Of a DNA stretch of 64,000 nt, positions 33,474 to 43,054 are shown piece by piece. Below the pieces are notes generated by a model. That model did no database searches and was not told the origin of the DNA. It saw only the letters and a list, made by a program, of their open reading frames with translations. The DNA comes from Cryobacterium arcticum (lineage in GTDB: Bacteria > Actinomycetota > Actinomycetes > Actinomycetales > Microbacteriaceae). The stretch spans positions 496,001 to 560,000 of the forward strand of contig NZ_QHLY01000005.1 of NCBI RefSeq assembly GCF_003185895.1, written 5' to 3'. The stretch's first letter is position 1. Each line of letters begins with the position of its first letter. A program made the translations under genes and the position numbers.

Positions 33474-33719
33474 ATGCCCAGCAAGGACCTGAACGACACC
33501 GATCAAACCCGCAAAGACACCAGCTACAGTCCGGCCAGCGAAGCCGAAACCGCGGCCAAGCAGGCCGGTGACGCGCCGGCGGCGATCGAGCCGGAGGCCG
33601 AGGAGAAGGTCAAGGTGGCGCCGGGAACCGGCGGCCCGGACGACTCCGGTGAGGTCGCCGTGAACGACGAAGACATCAACCTGCCGCCGTTCGGTGAGAA
33701 CGTCGAGCCACCAGACTGA
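33474..33719 (+). CDS. Small acidic hypothetical protein
   Basis: 81 residues from ATG 33474; GGAGGAG (33461-33467) is well spaced from it and too close to the ATG at 33468. The protein is very hydrophilic, rich in Glu, Asp, Ala and Pro (EPEAEEKVKVAPGTGG), with no hydrophobic core, so it is probably disordered. The strong ribosome site supports expression. Many actinobacteria carry such short stress-type proteins, but no family can be named. Confidence 0.65.
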   Translation: MPSKDLNDTDQTRKDTSYSPASEAETAAKQAGDAPAAIEPEAEEKVKVAPGTGGPDDSGEVAVNDEDINLPPFGENVEPPD

Positions 33720-33763
33720 ACGGTGATCCCGACCACGCCGCCGAAGACCGCGAGGTGACCATG

Positions 33764-34309
33764 ATGACAACGGCATTTGTGGCTCTGCTCCGCGGAATCA
33801 ACGTGGGCGGCAAGAACCTGATCGCCATGCCGGATCTCGTCGCCTGCTTCCACGACGGCGGCTACCCTGACGCCCGTTCCGTCGTGCAGAGCGGCAACGT
33901 GCTGTTCAACGCAGCAGCCCCATCGCAGCCGGAGTTGGAAGGCGCCCTCGAGCGGATGCTGGAAGCTCGATTCGGTCTTCCGCTCGTGGTCGTGGTGCGC
34001 TCCCGCGATGAGCTGGCCGCCACCATCGCCGCGGCACCGGCCGACCATGGCTCGGCCGAGCTGCGCAGCGAGGTGTTCTTCCTCAAGCATCCGCTCACCG
34101 TCGACGAGGCGTGGGCGCAACTCCCGGAACTGCGGGAGGGGGTGGACGCGGTGGCGCCGGGGCCCGACGCGATCTACTTCTCACGGGTGGCGGCGCGGGC
34201 CACGAAGACCCGGATCACCAGGTTCATGAGCCTGCCGGTGTTCCAACGGGTGACGGTGCGCAGCTGGCGCACCGTCACCCGGTTGCTCGAGGCCCTCGAC
34301 GCCGGCTGA
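33764..34309 (+). CDS. DUF1697 family protein
   Basis: 181 residues. The start MTTAFVALLRGINVGGKNLIAM is the family hallmark (LLRGINVGG), followed by VVQSGNVLFN and a C-terminal ATKTRITRF...TVRSWRTVTRLLEL-like segment. I chose ATG 33764 by spacing from GAGG (33752-33755). The function of DUF1697 is unknown. It converges with the thiD-tenA gene, their stops touching. Confidence 0.9.
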   Translation: MTTAFVALLRGINVGGKNLIAMPDLVACFHDGGYPDARSVVQSGNVLFNAAAPSQPELEGALERMLEARFGLPLVVVVRSRDELAATIAAAPADHGSAELRSEVFFLKHPLTVDEAWAQLPELREGVDAVAPGPDAIYFSRVAARATKTRITRFMSLPVFQRVTVRSWRTVTRLLEALDAG

Positions 34310-35809
34310 TCAACCCCGCAGCGGTGCGGCGAAGAACTCCCGCTCGTGCCCGGCCGACGCCCGGAAGGCCCGCGCCATCCGGTCGCGAGTCGGTTCGTCC
34401 GCCGCGGCGGCGACCGTGGTGACGATCTTGATCGCCCGATCGGTCGCGGCGGCAAACGCCTCATCCGCGTAGGTGTCCAGCCAGCTACGGTATGGATGCG
34501 CGTCGTGCGAGAGCGGATGCAGCCGGGTGCCGACGTCCTGATACATCCAGAAGCACGGCAGCAGCGCGGCGATGAGCACCGGGTAGTCACCGCCGGCCCC
34601 GGCGGCGACCAGGTGGTTGAGGTAGGCCGTGGTGGTGCCGCTCGGGAGCACCCCGGCCAGGACTCCGTCGGCGATCCAGCTCGTGTGCAGCTCGAGTTCG
34701 GTGTCGATCGCGCCCTGCGCACTCGCCGCCCAGAAGGTCTGTTCCGCGGCGGAGGGGGCAAGCCGGCTGGCCAGGGCCAGCATGCGGGAGTACTCACTGA
34801 GGTAGAGCGCATCCTGGGCGAGGTACCAGACGAAGGCCTCCCGCGGCAGCGAGCCGTCGCCTAAGCCGCGCACGAACGGCAGGTCGTCGGTCGCGGTGCG
34901 GATGTCGCGGATCTCCTCCCACCACCGCTCGGCCACCCGGGCTGGAGTGGGCCGGGTGCTGACGCCGCCCCGCTGCCACAGGCCGGCGAAGTGGTGGATC
35001 GGGCCGTGGCCCGATCCGACTGCGAGGTCGTCGGCGTGGGTGATGCTCTCGGTCAGCCACAGTTTGGCCTCGGCGATCGCGTCGGCCCAGTCCGCAAGGC
35101 TCGGCGCGCCCGTGGACGTGCGGGCGGCCACCCGGGTGGCCACGGCGGAGGAGAAGGAGCAGCCGGTGCCGTGCGTGTTCGGGGTGTCGATGCGCATCCC
35201 GGGGAATTCCCGCACGGTGTACGCGTCGACCAGGGCGTCGGGCACCAGGCTGCCGGCCAGATGCCCGCCCTTGGCCAGCACGAGCACGCCGTGCTCCCCG
35301 GCGACCTGCTGCGCCTGACGCAGCACCTCGGCCCAGGTCGTCGCGACCGGGGCGCCGGCGAGGATGGCGAGCTCCGGCACGTTGGGCGTGACCAGGTGCA
35401 CCTGCTGGAGCAGCTCGCGCAGCGCCTGCTCGGCATCCTGGGTTAGCAGCCGGTCACCGCTGGTGGCGACCATCACCGGGTCGAGCACGACGATCGGCGG
35501 GTTCACCTGGGTGAGCCAGTCGCGCACCGTCCGGGTGACGTGCACGTCGGCGAGCATGCCGATCTTCACCGCGTCGATCCGCACGTCGTCGCTCACGGCG
35601 TGCAGTTGTTCGGCCAGGAACGCCACCGGTGGCACGTGCACCGACCGCACCCCGTGGGTGTTCTGCGCGACGAGCGCGGTCACCACGGCCATGCCGTAGC
35701 CGCCGGTCGCGGCGATGCTTTTGAGGTCGGCCTGGATGCCCGCGCCGCCGGTCGGGTCGGTGCCGGCGATGCTCAGCACCCGGGCGATGCCGGTGGCTGC
35801 GACGCTCAT
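34310..35809 (-). CDS. thiD: Bifunctional HMP/HMP-P kinase (ThiD) fused to TenA
   Basis: 499 residues from ATG 35809, overlapping the thiE stop (ATGA). Residues about 8-265 are ThiD: RVLSIAGTDPTGGAGIQADLKS, AVKIGMLADVHVTRTV, VLDPVMVATSGDRLL and the anion hole NTHGTGCSFSSAVAT. Residues about 295-499 are TenA: FVRGLGDGSLPREAFVWYLAQDALYL, ALLPCFWMYQDVG with the catalytic Cys, and SWLDTYADEAF. ThiD phosphorylates hydroxymethylpyrimidine twice and TenA salvages HMP from degraded thiamin, so the fusion joins recovery to activation. It is last in the riboswitch-controlled operon. Confidence 0.94.
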   Translation of the reverse strand: MSVAATGIARVLSIAGTDPTGGAGIQADLKSIAATGGYGMAVVTALVAQNTHGVRSVHVPPVAFLAEQLHAVSDDVRIDAVKIGMLADVHVTRTVRDWLTQVNPPIVVLDPVMVATSGDRLLTQDAEQALRELLQQVHLVTPNVPELAILAGAPVATTWAEVLRQAQQVAGEHGVLVLAKGGHLAGSLVPDALVDAYTVREFPGMRIDTPNTHGTGCSFSSAVATRVAARTSTGAPSLADWADAIAEAKLWLTESITHADDLAVGSGHGPIHHFAGLWQRGGVSTRPTPARVAERWWEEIRDIRTATDDLPFVRGLGDGSLPREAFVWYLAQDALYLSEYSRMLALASRLAPSAAEQTFWAASAQGAIDTELELHTSWIADGVLAGVLPSGTTTAYLNHLVAAGAGGDYPVLIAALLPCFWMYQDVGTRLHPLSHDAHPYRSWLDTYADEAFAAATDRAIKIVTTVAAAADEPTRDRMARAFRASAGHEREFFAAPLRG

Positions 35810-36459
35810 GCGCCCACTCCCCAGGCCGCGCGCAGCTCGCGGGCGGCGTGCTCCGGGTCTGGTGCCGCGCAGATCGCCGACACCACGGCCGCGCCAGCCG
35901 CGCCGCACCTCCGCAACGCGGCCAGGTCGGCCACGCCGACCCCGCCGATCGCCACCGCCGGCAGCGCGCTCAGCCCGACCAGCCGGGCGAATTCGGCCAG
36001 GCCCAGGGCCGGTGGGGCGTCGCGTTTGGTGCGGGTGGCGTGCAGGGCGCCGATGCCGACGTAGTCCACCCGGGCGGGGTCGGCGGCGGCGATCCGCAGT
36101 TGTTCGACGGTGGAGGCGCTAAGCCCGAGCACGGCATCCTCGCCGATGAGTTCGCGCACCGCACCGACGGGCAGGTCGGACTGGCCCACGTGCACGCCGG
36201 TCACCCGGCGGCCGGCCGCGCTGGCGGCGAGGAACACGTCGACCCGGTCGTTCACGATCAGCGCGACCGTCTCGGGCAGCTCGTCAGCTAGGCGCAGCAC
36301 GGTGTCGAGGAAGTGGCGCCCGGCTGCGTCCTTCTCCCGCACCTGCACGGCGCTCACTCCCCCAGCGACCGCGCGGCGCACCACATCGACAAGGCTGTGC
36401 CCGGCCGCGGTGGCCTGCGCCGAGTCGGTCACGAGATACAGCGACAGGTCCAGGCTCAT
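35806..36459 (-). CDS. thiE: Thiamin-phosphate synthase
   Basis: 217 residues with the TIM-barrel landmarks of Thi[75 protein letters not shown] and [27 protein letters not shown]. It couples HMP-PP and thiazole phosphate to thiamin monophosphate. Its ATG overlaps the thiM stop and its stop overlaps the thiD start, so the three are tightly coupled. Confidence 0.95.
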   Translation of the reverse strand: MSLDLSLYLVTDSAQATAAGHSLVDVVRRAVAGGVSAVQVREKDAAGRHFLDTVLRLADELPETVALIVNDRVDVFLAASAAGRRVTGVHVGQSDLPVGAVRELIGEDAVLGLSASTVEQLRIAAADPARVDYVGIGALHATRTKRDAPPALGLAEFARLVGLSALPAVAIGGVGVADLAALRRCGAAGAAVVSAICAAPDPEHAARELRAAWGVGA

Positions 36460-37262
36460 CGGAGCACCGCCAACCGAGCCACATCGTCGGCGGTGACGCC
36501 GGCCAACGCGTCCAGGAAAGCGACGGCGAAGCTGCCCGGGCCGGTGGCGTTCTCCGCGGCGATCTCGGCCGCGATCGTGTAGACCGTGGCGGCGGCCACG
36601 GTGGTGGCGAAGCTGTCGCCGTCGACCGCGGCGAAGGCGGCCATCACCGCGCCGAGGGCGCAGCCACCGCCGGTGACCCGGGTGAGCAGCGGATGCCCGT
36701 TGGCGATCCGCACCAGCTCGCGACCGTCGGTGAGGAGGTCGACCGGGCCGGAGACGGCGATCACGCCGCCGGTCTTCCCGGCGAGCGCCGACGCCGCCTC
36801 GAGCGCGGCATCCACCTGGTCGGCAGAATCGACACCCCGGCCGCCGGATCCGCCGCCCGCGAGGGCGATGATCTCCGACGCGTTGCCGCGAACCACGCTG
36901 GGCCGCAGGTCACGGAGAGCGAAGGCGAGCGGGGTGCGCACCGGCAGGAACCCGATCGCGACGGGGTCGAGCACCCACGGGGTGGCCGCGTCGTTCGCGG
37001 CGACGACCGCCTCGAGCATGGCGTCCCGTTGCTCGGCCGTCGGGGTGCCGAGGTTGACGAGCAGGCCGGAGGCGACCCGGCCGAACGGACCGGCCTCCCC
37101 CGGAATGTCGACCATCGCGGGGGCCGCCCCGAGCGCGAGGAGCACGTTCGCGGTGAAGTTCACCACGACGCTATTGGTGATGCACTGCACCAGGGGCGAC
37201 TGGGATCGCACCTCGTCGAGCGCTGAACAGGTGAATGAAATCAGGTCTTTTGGCGTGCGCAT
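36456..37262 (-). CDS. thiM: Hydroxyethylthiazole kinase
   Basis: 268 residues from ATG 37262; an in-frame ATG at 37274 lies within the riboswitch end. Family signatures are [59 protein letters not shown] and the active-site [16 protein letters not shown] with the catalytic Cys. It phosphorylates salvaged thiazole. First gene of the TPP-riboswitch operon; no de novo genes (thiC, thiG) are nearby, so the locus is for salvage. Confidence 0.95.
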   Translation of the reverse strand: MRTPKDLISFTCSALDEVRSQSPLVQCITNSVVVNFTANVLLALGAAPAMVDIPGEAGPFGRVASGLLVNLGTPTAEQRDAMLEAVVAANDAATPWVLDPVAIGFLPVRTPLAFALRDLRPSVVRGNASEIIALAGGGSGGRGVDSADQVDAALEAASALAGKTGGVIAVSGPVDLLTDGRELVRIANGHPLLTRVTGGGCALGAVMAAFAAVDGDSFATTVAAATVYTIAAEIAAENATGPGSFAVAFLDALAGVTADDVARLAVLR

Positions 37263-37272
37263 TGAGCGCGAC

Positions 37273-37345
37273 ATCCCTTCGCTAGTACTAACTAGATCAG
37301 GTTCAACGGGTGTTATCTCAGCTCCCAGTTGGGAGCACCCCGTGT
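37273..37345 (-). promoter_or_regulatory. TPP riboswitch (THI element)
   Basis: On the minus strand, reading from 37344, the order is CACGGGGTGC, hairpin CTCCCAACTGGGAG, the conserved GCTGAGAT, AACACCCGTTGAACCTGATC and TAGTTAGTACTAGCGAAGGGA. These are the P2/P3 and P4/P5 core blocks of TPP riboswitches. The final AAGGGA is probably the thiM ribosome site, so bound TPP would hide it and block translation. Confidence 0.96.
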
Positions 37346-37378
37346 CACATGGCTTTGTTGCAGCGTAGTGCAGCCGGG

Positions 37379-38419
37379 TCAGTCGTAGTCCTCGATCCGC
37401 CATTCGTCGTGCCAGTCGATGAGCACGTTTTCGCCGTCGAAGCGGATGGGCAGCCAGACGTAGTCGGCGATGGAGGTGTCGGGGTCGGGCAAGGTCACGG
37501 CGCCCCACTGGCTCTGATCCGTGCCGGGGGCGAAGACTTTTTCGAACAGGGCGGGGATGTCGGGCAGGTCAGCCGGCGGGTTCACGACCCAGCGGTCGCC
37601 GAGGGCGATGTACAGGTCTTTCTTGAGCGGATGCTTGAAGATCGACGACAGTTGTGATCGGTACGAAGTGCGAGTGTGGTCACCGGGGTGCGGGTCACCG
37701 ATCACGGTCCAGGGGCCGTGGTAGCTGTCGGCGACGGCAGCCTCTGACTGGTTCGGGAAGTACCCGGTGGTGCCGGAGGTGATCAGGTAATGGCGGCGGT
37801 CGCGGAGGAAGTACGCCGGTGCCTCGCGCACGAATGGGGGCTGCTTGAGGGGGAAATGGGTGGAGTAGTTGCCGGTGACATCCGTGTAGTCGTCGGTGAG
37901 GTCGGCGCAGATCAGCTCGCTGTGCACGCGCTCGAAGTAGTAGTAGGCCTTGCCGTCCGACGGGTCGACGACGAGGTCGAAGTCGCCGGCGTTCATGCCG
38001 AGGGGCCGGAGGCCCGTGCGCACGAGCTCGTACGGGCCGAGGATGTCGTCGGCCGTGAAGACGCTCGACATCTGGTCGTTGTTGCGTTGCATCACCTTGA
38101 CCCAGCACACGTATTTGCGGGTGCGGGCGTTATAGATGATGTGCGGACGGTCGGCGAGCTGCGCCGGGTGCATGGGGTTCTCTGGGTCGTCGAGCACGGG
38201 TGGGATGATCAGCCCCTTGTCTTCCCAGTTGTACAGGTCGGTCGACGCGTAGCAGCGCACGCCCCAGTGCCAGATGCCGTTACCGGGAGCAGTGCGCTCC
38301 TTGTTCTCGCCGTACCAGTAGAAGACACCGTCGACGAAGAGGATAGATCCGCCGTGGGCCTGGATCCGCTCACCTGTCGTGTCGAGCCAGGGCTGGCCGG
38401 GGAGGATGGACTGCTGCAT
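37379..38419 (-). CDS. GH43 family glycoside hydrolase
   Basis: 346 residues from ATG 38419 (AAAGGAA site). Start motif [19 protein letters not shown] is typical of GH43 subgroups acting on galactans or arabinans, followed by [30 protein letters not shown] (split: [10 protein letters not shown] / GKAYYYFE) and [21 protein letters not shown] containing the probable acid Glu. [13 protein letters not shown] resembles the exo-beta-1,3-galactanase-like subgroup. There is no signal peptide. It is the last gene of the rhamnoside operon, so it may remove a sugar next to rhamnose. Linkage cannot be assigned. Confidence 0.83.
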   Translation of the reverse strand: MQQSILPGQPWLDTTGERIQAHGGSILFVDGVFYWYGENKERTAPGNGIWHWGVRCYASTDLYNWEDKGLIIPPVLDDPENPMHPAQLADRPHIIYNARTRKYVCWVKVMQRNNDQMSSVFTADDILGPYELVRTGLRPLGMNAGDFDLVVDPSDGKAYYYFERVHSELICADLTDDYTDVTGNYSTHFPLKQPPFVREAPAYFLRDRRHYLITSGTTGYFPNQSEAAVADSYHGPWTVIGDPHPGDHTRTSYRSQLSSIFKHPLKKDLYIALGDRWVVNPPADLPDIPALFEKVFAPGTDQSQWGAVTLPDPDTSIADYVWLPIRFDGENVLIDWHDEWRIEDYD

Positions 38420-38499
38420 TGCTGTTCCTTTCACGGATGAACGAGTTCGGGAGTCGAAAGCCGGGTGCGACGCGGGCGCCGGCTGCGGCGTCCCCGCCG

Positions 38500-41160
38500 C
38501 TACCACCGGCTGAACGGCGGCTTGGCCGGGTCGTCGGACGGGTCGCGGAACCCGCTGGTGAACGAGTGCGCACCGGCACCCACCTCGTGTACCCCGCCCT
38601 CGTTGGGAAGTACAACCGTGGCCGTGGTACCCGGTGGCACTTCGACGTCCAGGAAGAAGCGTCCGCCGTCCCGGCGCCATCGGGACGATGCCAGGCCGAA
38701 TGGAGTGAGGTGACTGGCCGACGCGTGCGTCAGCCCGCCACCAGGTTGCGGCGCGATCCGCAGGCGGGCGAATCCCGGCTCTGCGGAGTCGAGGCCCGCG
38801 ACAACGCGGTGCATGAAGTCGGCGACCGCACCCAGGGCGTAGTGGTTGAACGAGGTCATGTCGCCCGGGTTCACGGAGCCGTCGGGGAGCATGCTGTCCC
38901 AGCGCTCCCAGATGGTGGTGGCCCCCATGGTCACGGGGTACAGCCACGAGGGCAACTCGTCCTGCAGAAGCAGGTGGTAGGCGGCGTCGAGCCCGCCGGC
39001 TCGCACCAGGGCGTCACAAATGATCGGCGTGCCCACGAACCCCGTGCTGATGTGAAAGTCACTGGCCGCAACGAGGTGCAGCAGTCGCTGCCCCGCCCGG
39101 GCCACCTGCTCCTCGGTGGCGAACAGTTCGAACACAATGGCAACGGCGATCGCCGTGACGGTGTCACTGACCACCCGCCCGTTGGGCGCAATGTACTCGG
39201 CCTGGAAGGCCGTCGTGGCGCGTTCGGCGACCGTGCGATAGTGCGCCGCGTCGGCGTCCTTTCCGAGGATCGTCGCGGTCTCGGCCAGAAGACGCGCGGT
39301 GCGCACGTGGTAGGCGGTGGCCACGAGGTACTTGTCGGTGCGGGAGTCGCCGGGGCTCTCGGGCGGCGCGGTCGGGTCGAGCCAGTCGCCGAGCTGGAAG
39401 CCCGTGTTCCACAGGCCGGTGTTGCCGGTCAGGTTGTCGACAAGATCCACCCAGGCGCGCATGCTGGCGTACTGGTCGGCGAGGACGCGGGTGTCGCCGT
39501 CGTGCCGGTACATCTCCCACGGCACGATGACCGCGGCATCGCCCCAGGCTGCGGTGGGGTGATTGGGGAATCCGCATTCGATCCAGGGCACGAAATTGGG
39601 TACGTGGCCCTGGTCGGCCTGCTCGTAGGCGACATCCCGAAGCCAGCCGCTAAGGGTCCCGTGCACGCCGAACAGCCGCACGGCCGTGGGCGCGAAGACC
39701 TGGATGTCGCCCGTCCAGCCGAGGCGTTCGTCGCGCTGAGGGCAGTCGGTGGGCAGGTCGACGAAGTTGTCGCGCATGCTCCAGACGACGTTCTCGTGCA
39801 GGCGGTTGAGGCCCGGGTGGGAGCTGTCGAACCAGCCGGTCCGCTCCATGTCGGTGTGCACGACCAGGGCTTCGACGTCTACCGTTTCGATGCCGCCGGG
39901 CCAGTTTTCCAGCTCGGCGTAGCGGAAGCCGTGCAGCGTGAACCGCGGGGTCCATTCCTCGATCCCCGCACCGGCCAGGGTGTACCGGTCGACCGACACC
40001 GCGGAGCGGAGCGGCCGCACCCCGAGCAGGCCGTCCTCGATGACCTCGGCGTGATGCAGGGTCACAACGTGCCCGGCGGGGCCGGCGACACGGATGCGCA
40101 GCTTGCCGGCGATGTTCTGGCCGAAGTCCAGCCGGATGCGATTGCCCGCGACCAGTTCGACACTGACCGGTGGCAGAACCTCGGTCACTCGCACGGCCGG
40201 ACCGGTCGGCGGTTCCAGCTCGGCGGGGAACGAGGCCAGGTCGAGCTGGGTGGGGGTCTTCCACCCGGTCGCATCGAACCCGACCTCGCTCCAACCGGCC
40301 GGCAACAGCCGGGCGTCGTAACTTTCACCCTCGTAGAGACCGGCCTCCGTGACGGGTGACTCGCTCCATCGCCAGGCGTCGGTCAGGGGAACCAGCACGA
40401 CGGTCCCGTCCGAACGGGTCAGCTCCAACTGCACCAGCACCGACGCATCCTGCCCGTAGACGTCCCACAGCCCGCCCTCGAATCCGATGCGCCCGCGGTA
40501 CCAGCCGTCGGCAACCCAGACCCCGACGGCGTTGCGGCCGGATCGCACGGCTTCGGTCACGTCGTACGTCTGATAGCGCAGGCGGTGGCTGTAGCTGGTC
40601 CAACCGGGTGAGAGCAGGTCGTCGGAGACCGGCCGGCCATTGAGCTCGAGTTCGTAGATCCCGTGGGCACTCGAGTAGATCCGCGCTCGCTGCACGGTGC
40701 CGGGCTCAAGGCCGAGGGCGGTGCTGTCCCACTCGGCTCGGAGCAGGTAGCCCGGGCGGAGGGTCCCCTGTGGTTCCGAGACTGAGGCGGCGACAAACGG
40801 TACTGCCCAGTCGCTGCGCTCGAGTAGCCCCGCTTCGACCTGCAGGGGAGCGCTCCACTCCGCATCCGGTGGCACGGAGTCCCCTCCCGGACGCACGCGC
40901 AGAATGACTGATTCACGCGAGCTGAGCGGGGGAAACGGCCAGGCGATGAGCCGGCTCTGGGCGCCCGCTTCGGTGTGCCGCTGAACGCTTCCATCGCCAC
41001 GAAGGAGTTCCAGGTCGAGTGATTCGATCGACACTTCGGCTGCGGTGGTCCAGGAGATGCGCGGGCGACGCTCGGCGATTCCGAGGGTCGAGCCACCCCG
41101 GCGATTCTCCAGCCAGATGTCGGCGATTGCGGCGACCTGTGCGGTGGTGGTGGTACTCAT
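38500..41160 (-). CDS. Alpha-L-rhamnosidase, GH78
   Basis: 886 residues, the usual length of bacterial GH78 enzymes. N-terminal Fn3-like and beta-sandwich domains (carbohydrate-binding, RPGYLLRAEWD, ARIYSSAHGIYELELNG) precede an (alpha/alpha)6 barrel. The catalytic-acid motif DCPQRDERLGWTGDIQVF lies near residues 468-485, and TTIWERWDSM near 748-757 holds the base Glu. A C-terminal beta-domain closes the protein. No signal peptide, so it cleaves imported rhamnosides. Start is 4 bp after the permease stop (AAGGGA site). Confidence 0.95.
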   Translation of the reverse strand: MSTTTTAQVAAIADIWLENRRGGSTLGIAERRPRISWTTAAEVSIESLDLELLRGDGSVQRHTEAGAQSRLIAWPFPPLSSRESVILRVRPGGDSVPPDAEWSAPLQVEAGLLERSDWAVPFVAASVSEPQGTLRPGYLLRAEWDSTALGLEPGTVQRARIYSSAHGIYELELNGRPVSDDLLSPGWTSYSHRLRYQTYDVTEAVRSGRNAVGVWVADGWYRGRIGFEGGLWDVYGQDASVLVQLELTRSDGTVVLVPLTDAWRWSESPVTEAGLYEGESYDARLLPAGWSEVGFDATGWKTPTQLDLASFPAELEPPTGPAVRVTEVLPPVSVELVAGNRIRLDFGQNIAGKLRIRVAGPAGHVVTLHHAEVIEDGLLGVRPLRSAVSVDRYTLAGAGIEEWTPRFTLHGFRYAELENWPGGIETVDVEALVVHTDMERTGWFDSSHPGLNRLHENVVWSMRDNFVDLPTDCPQRDERLGWTGDIQVFAPTAVRLFGVHGTLSGWLRDVAYEQADQGHVPNFVPWIECGFPNHPTAAWGDAAVIVPWEMYRHDGDTRVLADQYASMRAWVDLVDNLTGNTGLWNTGFQLGDWLDPTAPPESPGDSRTDKYLVATAYHVRTARLLAETATILGKDADAAHYRTVAERATTAFQAEYIAPNGRVVSDTVTAIAVAIVFELFATEEQVARAGQRLLHLVAASDFHISTGFVGTPIICDALVRAGGLDAAYHLLLQDELPSWLYPVTMGATTIWERWDSMLPDGSVNPGDMTSFNHYALGAVADFMHRVVAGLDSAEPGFARLRIAPQPGGGLTHASASHLTPFGLASSRWRRDGGRFFLDVEVPPGTTATVVLPNEGGVHEVGAGAHSFTSGFRDPSDDPAKPPFSRW

Positions 41161-41164
41161 GTCG

Positions 41165-42076
41165 CTATCCCTTGACCGATCCGGCGGTGAGGCCCTTCAT
41201 GACCTGTTGGTTCAGGAAGAGGTAGATGAACAGTGTTCCGAGAACGTTGACGGCGATCGCGGCAAAAGTCGGCCCGTACTGCACGGCGCCGTATTGGCCG
41301 GTGAAGTTCAGCAGGCCGACTTGGATGGTGCGCAGCGCATCACTGTTGGTGAAGGTGAGGGCGATGAGCAGGTCGTTCCAGAGGAAGAAGAACTGCACCA
41401 GGCCCACGGTGAAGATGGCGTTCTTCACCAAGGGCAGCCCCACCGCCCAGAATGAGCGCAGGATGCTGGCGCCGTCCAGGGTGGAGGCCTCGAAGATCTC
41501 GCGGGGCACCGACCGGAAGAAGGTCGCCATCATGAAGACGGTCAGCGGCAGCCCGGTGGCGATGTAGGTGAGGATCATCGGCCAGTAGCTACCGGTGAGG
41601 CCGGTGCGGAAGTAGATCGTGAACAGCGGCAGGATGATCATCTGGGTGGGCACCATGATGCCGGCCAGGAAGAGCAGCAGAACGGTTCCGCGGCCCTTCC
41701 AGACCATGACCTCGAGCGCAAAGCCCGCGGCAACACCCACGATCAGGATGACCGCGAGCGAGGGGAAGACCACGATGATGCTGTTCACGATGTAGGTGCC
41801 GAAGCCGCTGTCGAAAACGGACACGTAGTTGTCGAGCGACCAGCTCTGCGGGAGGGCCCAGAACGGCTCGTTGAGGAACTCGCTCTGCGTCTTGAACGAG
41901 CCCAGGAACATCCAGAGCATCGGATAAATCACGATGACGAGAAGCACTGCCAGGAATACCCGAATCGGCAGGCGCGAGAAGAACTGCCGTGCGGTGACTT
42001 TCCGCTTGCGCGGCACGGCACTCCGAGGGTTCTGTCGCGGGGTGACGCGGGGGATGGTGGTGGTCTGAGTGGTCAT
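41165..42076 (-). CDS. ABC sugar transporter permease (MalG-type)
   Basis: 303 residues from ATG 42076. The basic N-terminal tail (TPRQNPRSAVPRKRKV) precedes six helices. EAA loop: IFEASTLDGASILRSFWAVGLPL. The C-terminus is MKGLTAGSVKG. It starts 3 bp after the upstream permease stop and forms the channel with it for a rhamnose-containing sugar. Confidence 0.93.
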   Translation of the reverse strand: MTTQTTTIPRVTPRQNPRSAVPRKRKVTARQFFSRLPIRVFLAVLLVIVIYPMLWMFLGSFKTQSEFLNEPFWALPQSWSLDNYVSVFDSGFGTYIVNSIIVVFPSLAVILIVGVAAGFALEVMVWKGRGTVLLLFLAGIMVPTQMIILPLFTIYFRTGLTGSYWPMILTYIATGLPLTVFMMATFFRSVPREIFEASTLDGASILRSFWAVGLPLVKNAIFTVGLVQFFFLWNDLLIALTFTNSDALRTIQVGLLNFTGQYGAVQYGPTFAAIAVNVLGTLFIYLFLNQQVMKGLTAGSVKG

Positions 42077-42079
42077 TGG

Positions 42080-42964
42080 TCAGCTTTTCGTGACGTCGCG
42101 GCGGGTGGACCGGAAGATGAAGATGGTGAAGATCAGACAGAGGATCGTCAACATGAGGGCGATCGTGCTGCCGTATCCGTACTGTCCGTAGGTGAACGAG
42201 GTCTGGAACATGTACACCGTCAGCGGGGTCGTGGCGTTTCCCGGGCCCCCGTTGGTCAGGGCGACGACGCTGTCGAAGACCTTGAGGGTGCCGTTGATGC
42301 TGAAGATGAGTGACGACAGCAGCACCGGAAGGGAGAGCGGAAGCACGATCGTGCGGATGAGTTTCCAGCCGCCTGCTCCGTCGAGCCGTGCGGACTCGAG
42401 CATTTCTTCGGGGATGTCGAGCAGGCCGGCGTACAGCAGAACGCCATAGAAGCCCATCGACTGCCAGAGCCCCATCAGCAGCAGGATCCAGAACGACGCG
42501 GCCGGCGTGCCGAACCAGTCGACCGAGTCGATGCCGAGCAGGTTGAGGAATGAGTTGACCGGGCCGGTCGTGGGCGCCGCCTCGAACAGACGCTGGAACA
42601 GCAGCGCGACGGCCACGGTCGGAAGCACGATCGGGAAGAAGATGATGGTGCGGATCGCCGACGACGACCTCTTCAGCCAGAAGACGTAGAGCAGAGACAG
42701 CCCGAAGCCGGCCCCGACCTGGAGCACGGTCATCACGACCGCGAATCGCACGGTGAACCAGATGGCGCTCCAGGCCGCCGGATCCTGGAAGAACTTGATG
42801 AAGTTGTCGAAGCCGTTGAAGGTGAACCCGACGATCGGGTTGCCGTCGAGGACCGTATAGCCGAGGGACCAGATGATCGGCACGAGCATGATGAGCGAGT
42901 AGACCAGGAGGGCCGGCCCGAGAAGGATCAGGATGGCGCGCTTGTCGCCGAGGACTCTTTCCAT
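42080..42964 (-). CDS. ABC sugar transporter permease (MalF-type)
   Basis: 294 residues from ATG 42964. Helices begin at AILILLGPALLVYSLIMLVPIIW. EAA loop: LESARLDGAGGWKLIRTIVLPL, with A-S instead of the usual EA pair at the start. FDSVVALTNGGPGNAT is the standard MalF segment. The hairpin at 43007-43036 separates it from the binding-protein gene. Confidence 0.93.
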   Translation of the reverse strand: MERVLGDKRAILILLGPALLVYSLIMLVPIIWSLGYTVLDGNPIVGFTFNGFDNFIKFFQDPAAWSAIWFTVRFAVVMTVLQVGAGFGLSLLYVFWLKRSSSAIRTIIFFPIVLPTVAVALLFQRLFEAAPTTGPVNSFLNLLGIDSVDWFGTPAASFWILLLMGLWQSMGFYGVLLYAGLLDIPEEMLESARLDGAGGWKLIRTIVLPLSLPVLLSSLIFSINGTLKVFDSVVALTNGGPGNATTPLTVYMFQTSFTYGQYGYGSTIALMLTILCLIFTIFIFRSTRRDVTKS

Positions 42965-43006
42965 GGTTCTTTCCGTCTATGGGCTGCCGGAGCAGCGGGT
43001 GATGAG

Positions 43007-43036
43007 CGGGGGCGCAGCGCGTGCGCCACGCCCCCG
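43007..43036 (-). terminator. Intercistronic hairpin, binding protein / permease
   Basis: CGGGGGCG (43007-43014) pairs with CGCCCCCG (43029-43036) over 8 bp with a 14-nt loop. The third sugar ABC operon in the window with a G/C-block hairpin at this junction. Confidence 0.55.
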
Positions 43037-43054
43037 TACTACTGGGGCGAGGAG

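Noticed and set aside
38419-40359. 646-codon plus ORF
   Set aside because: Antisense to the GH78 rhamnosidase; no recognisable domain.
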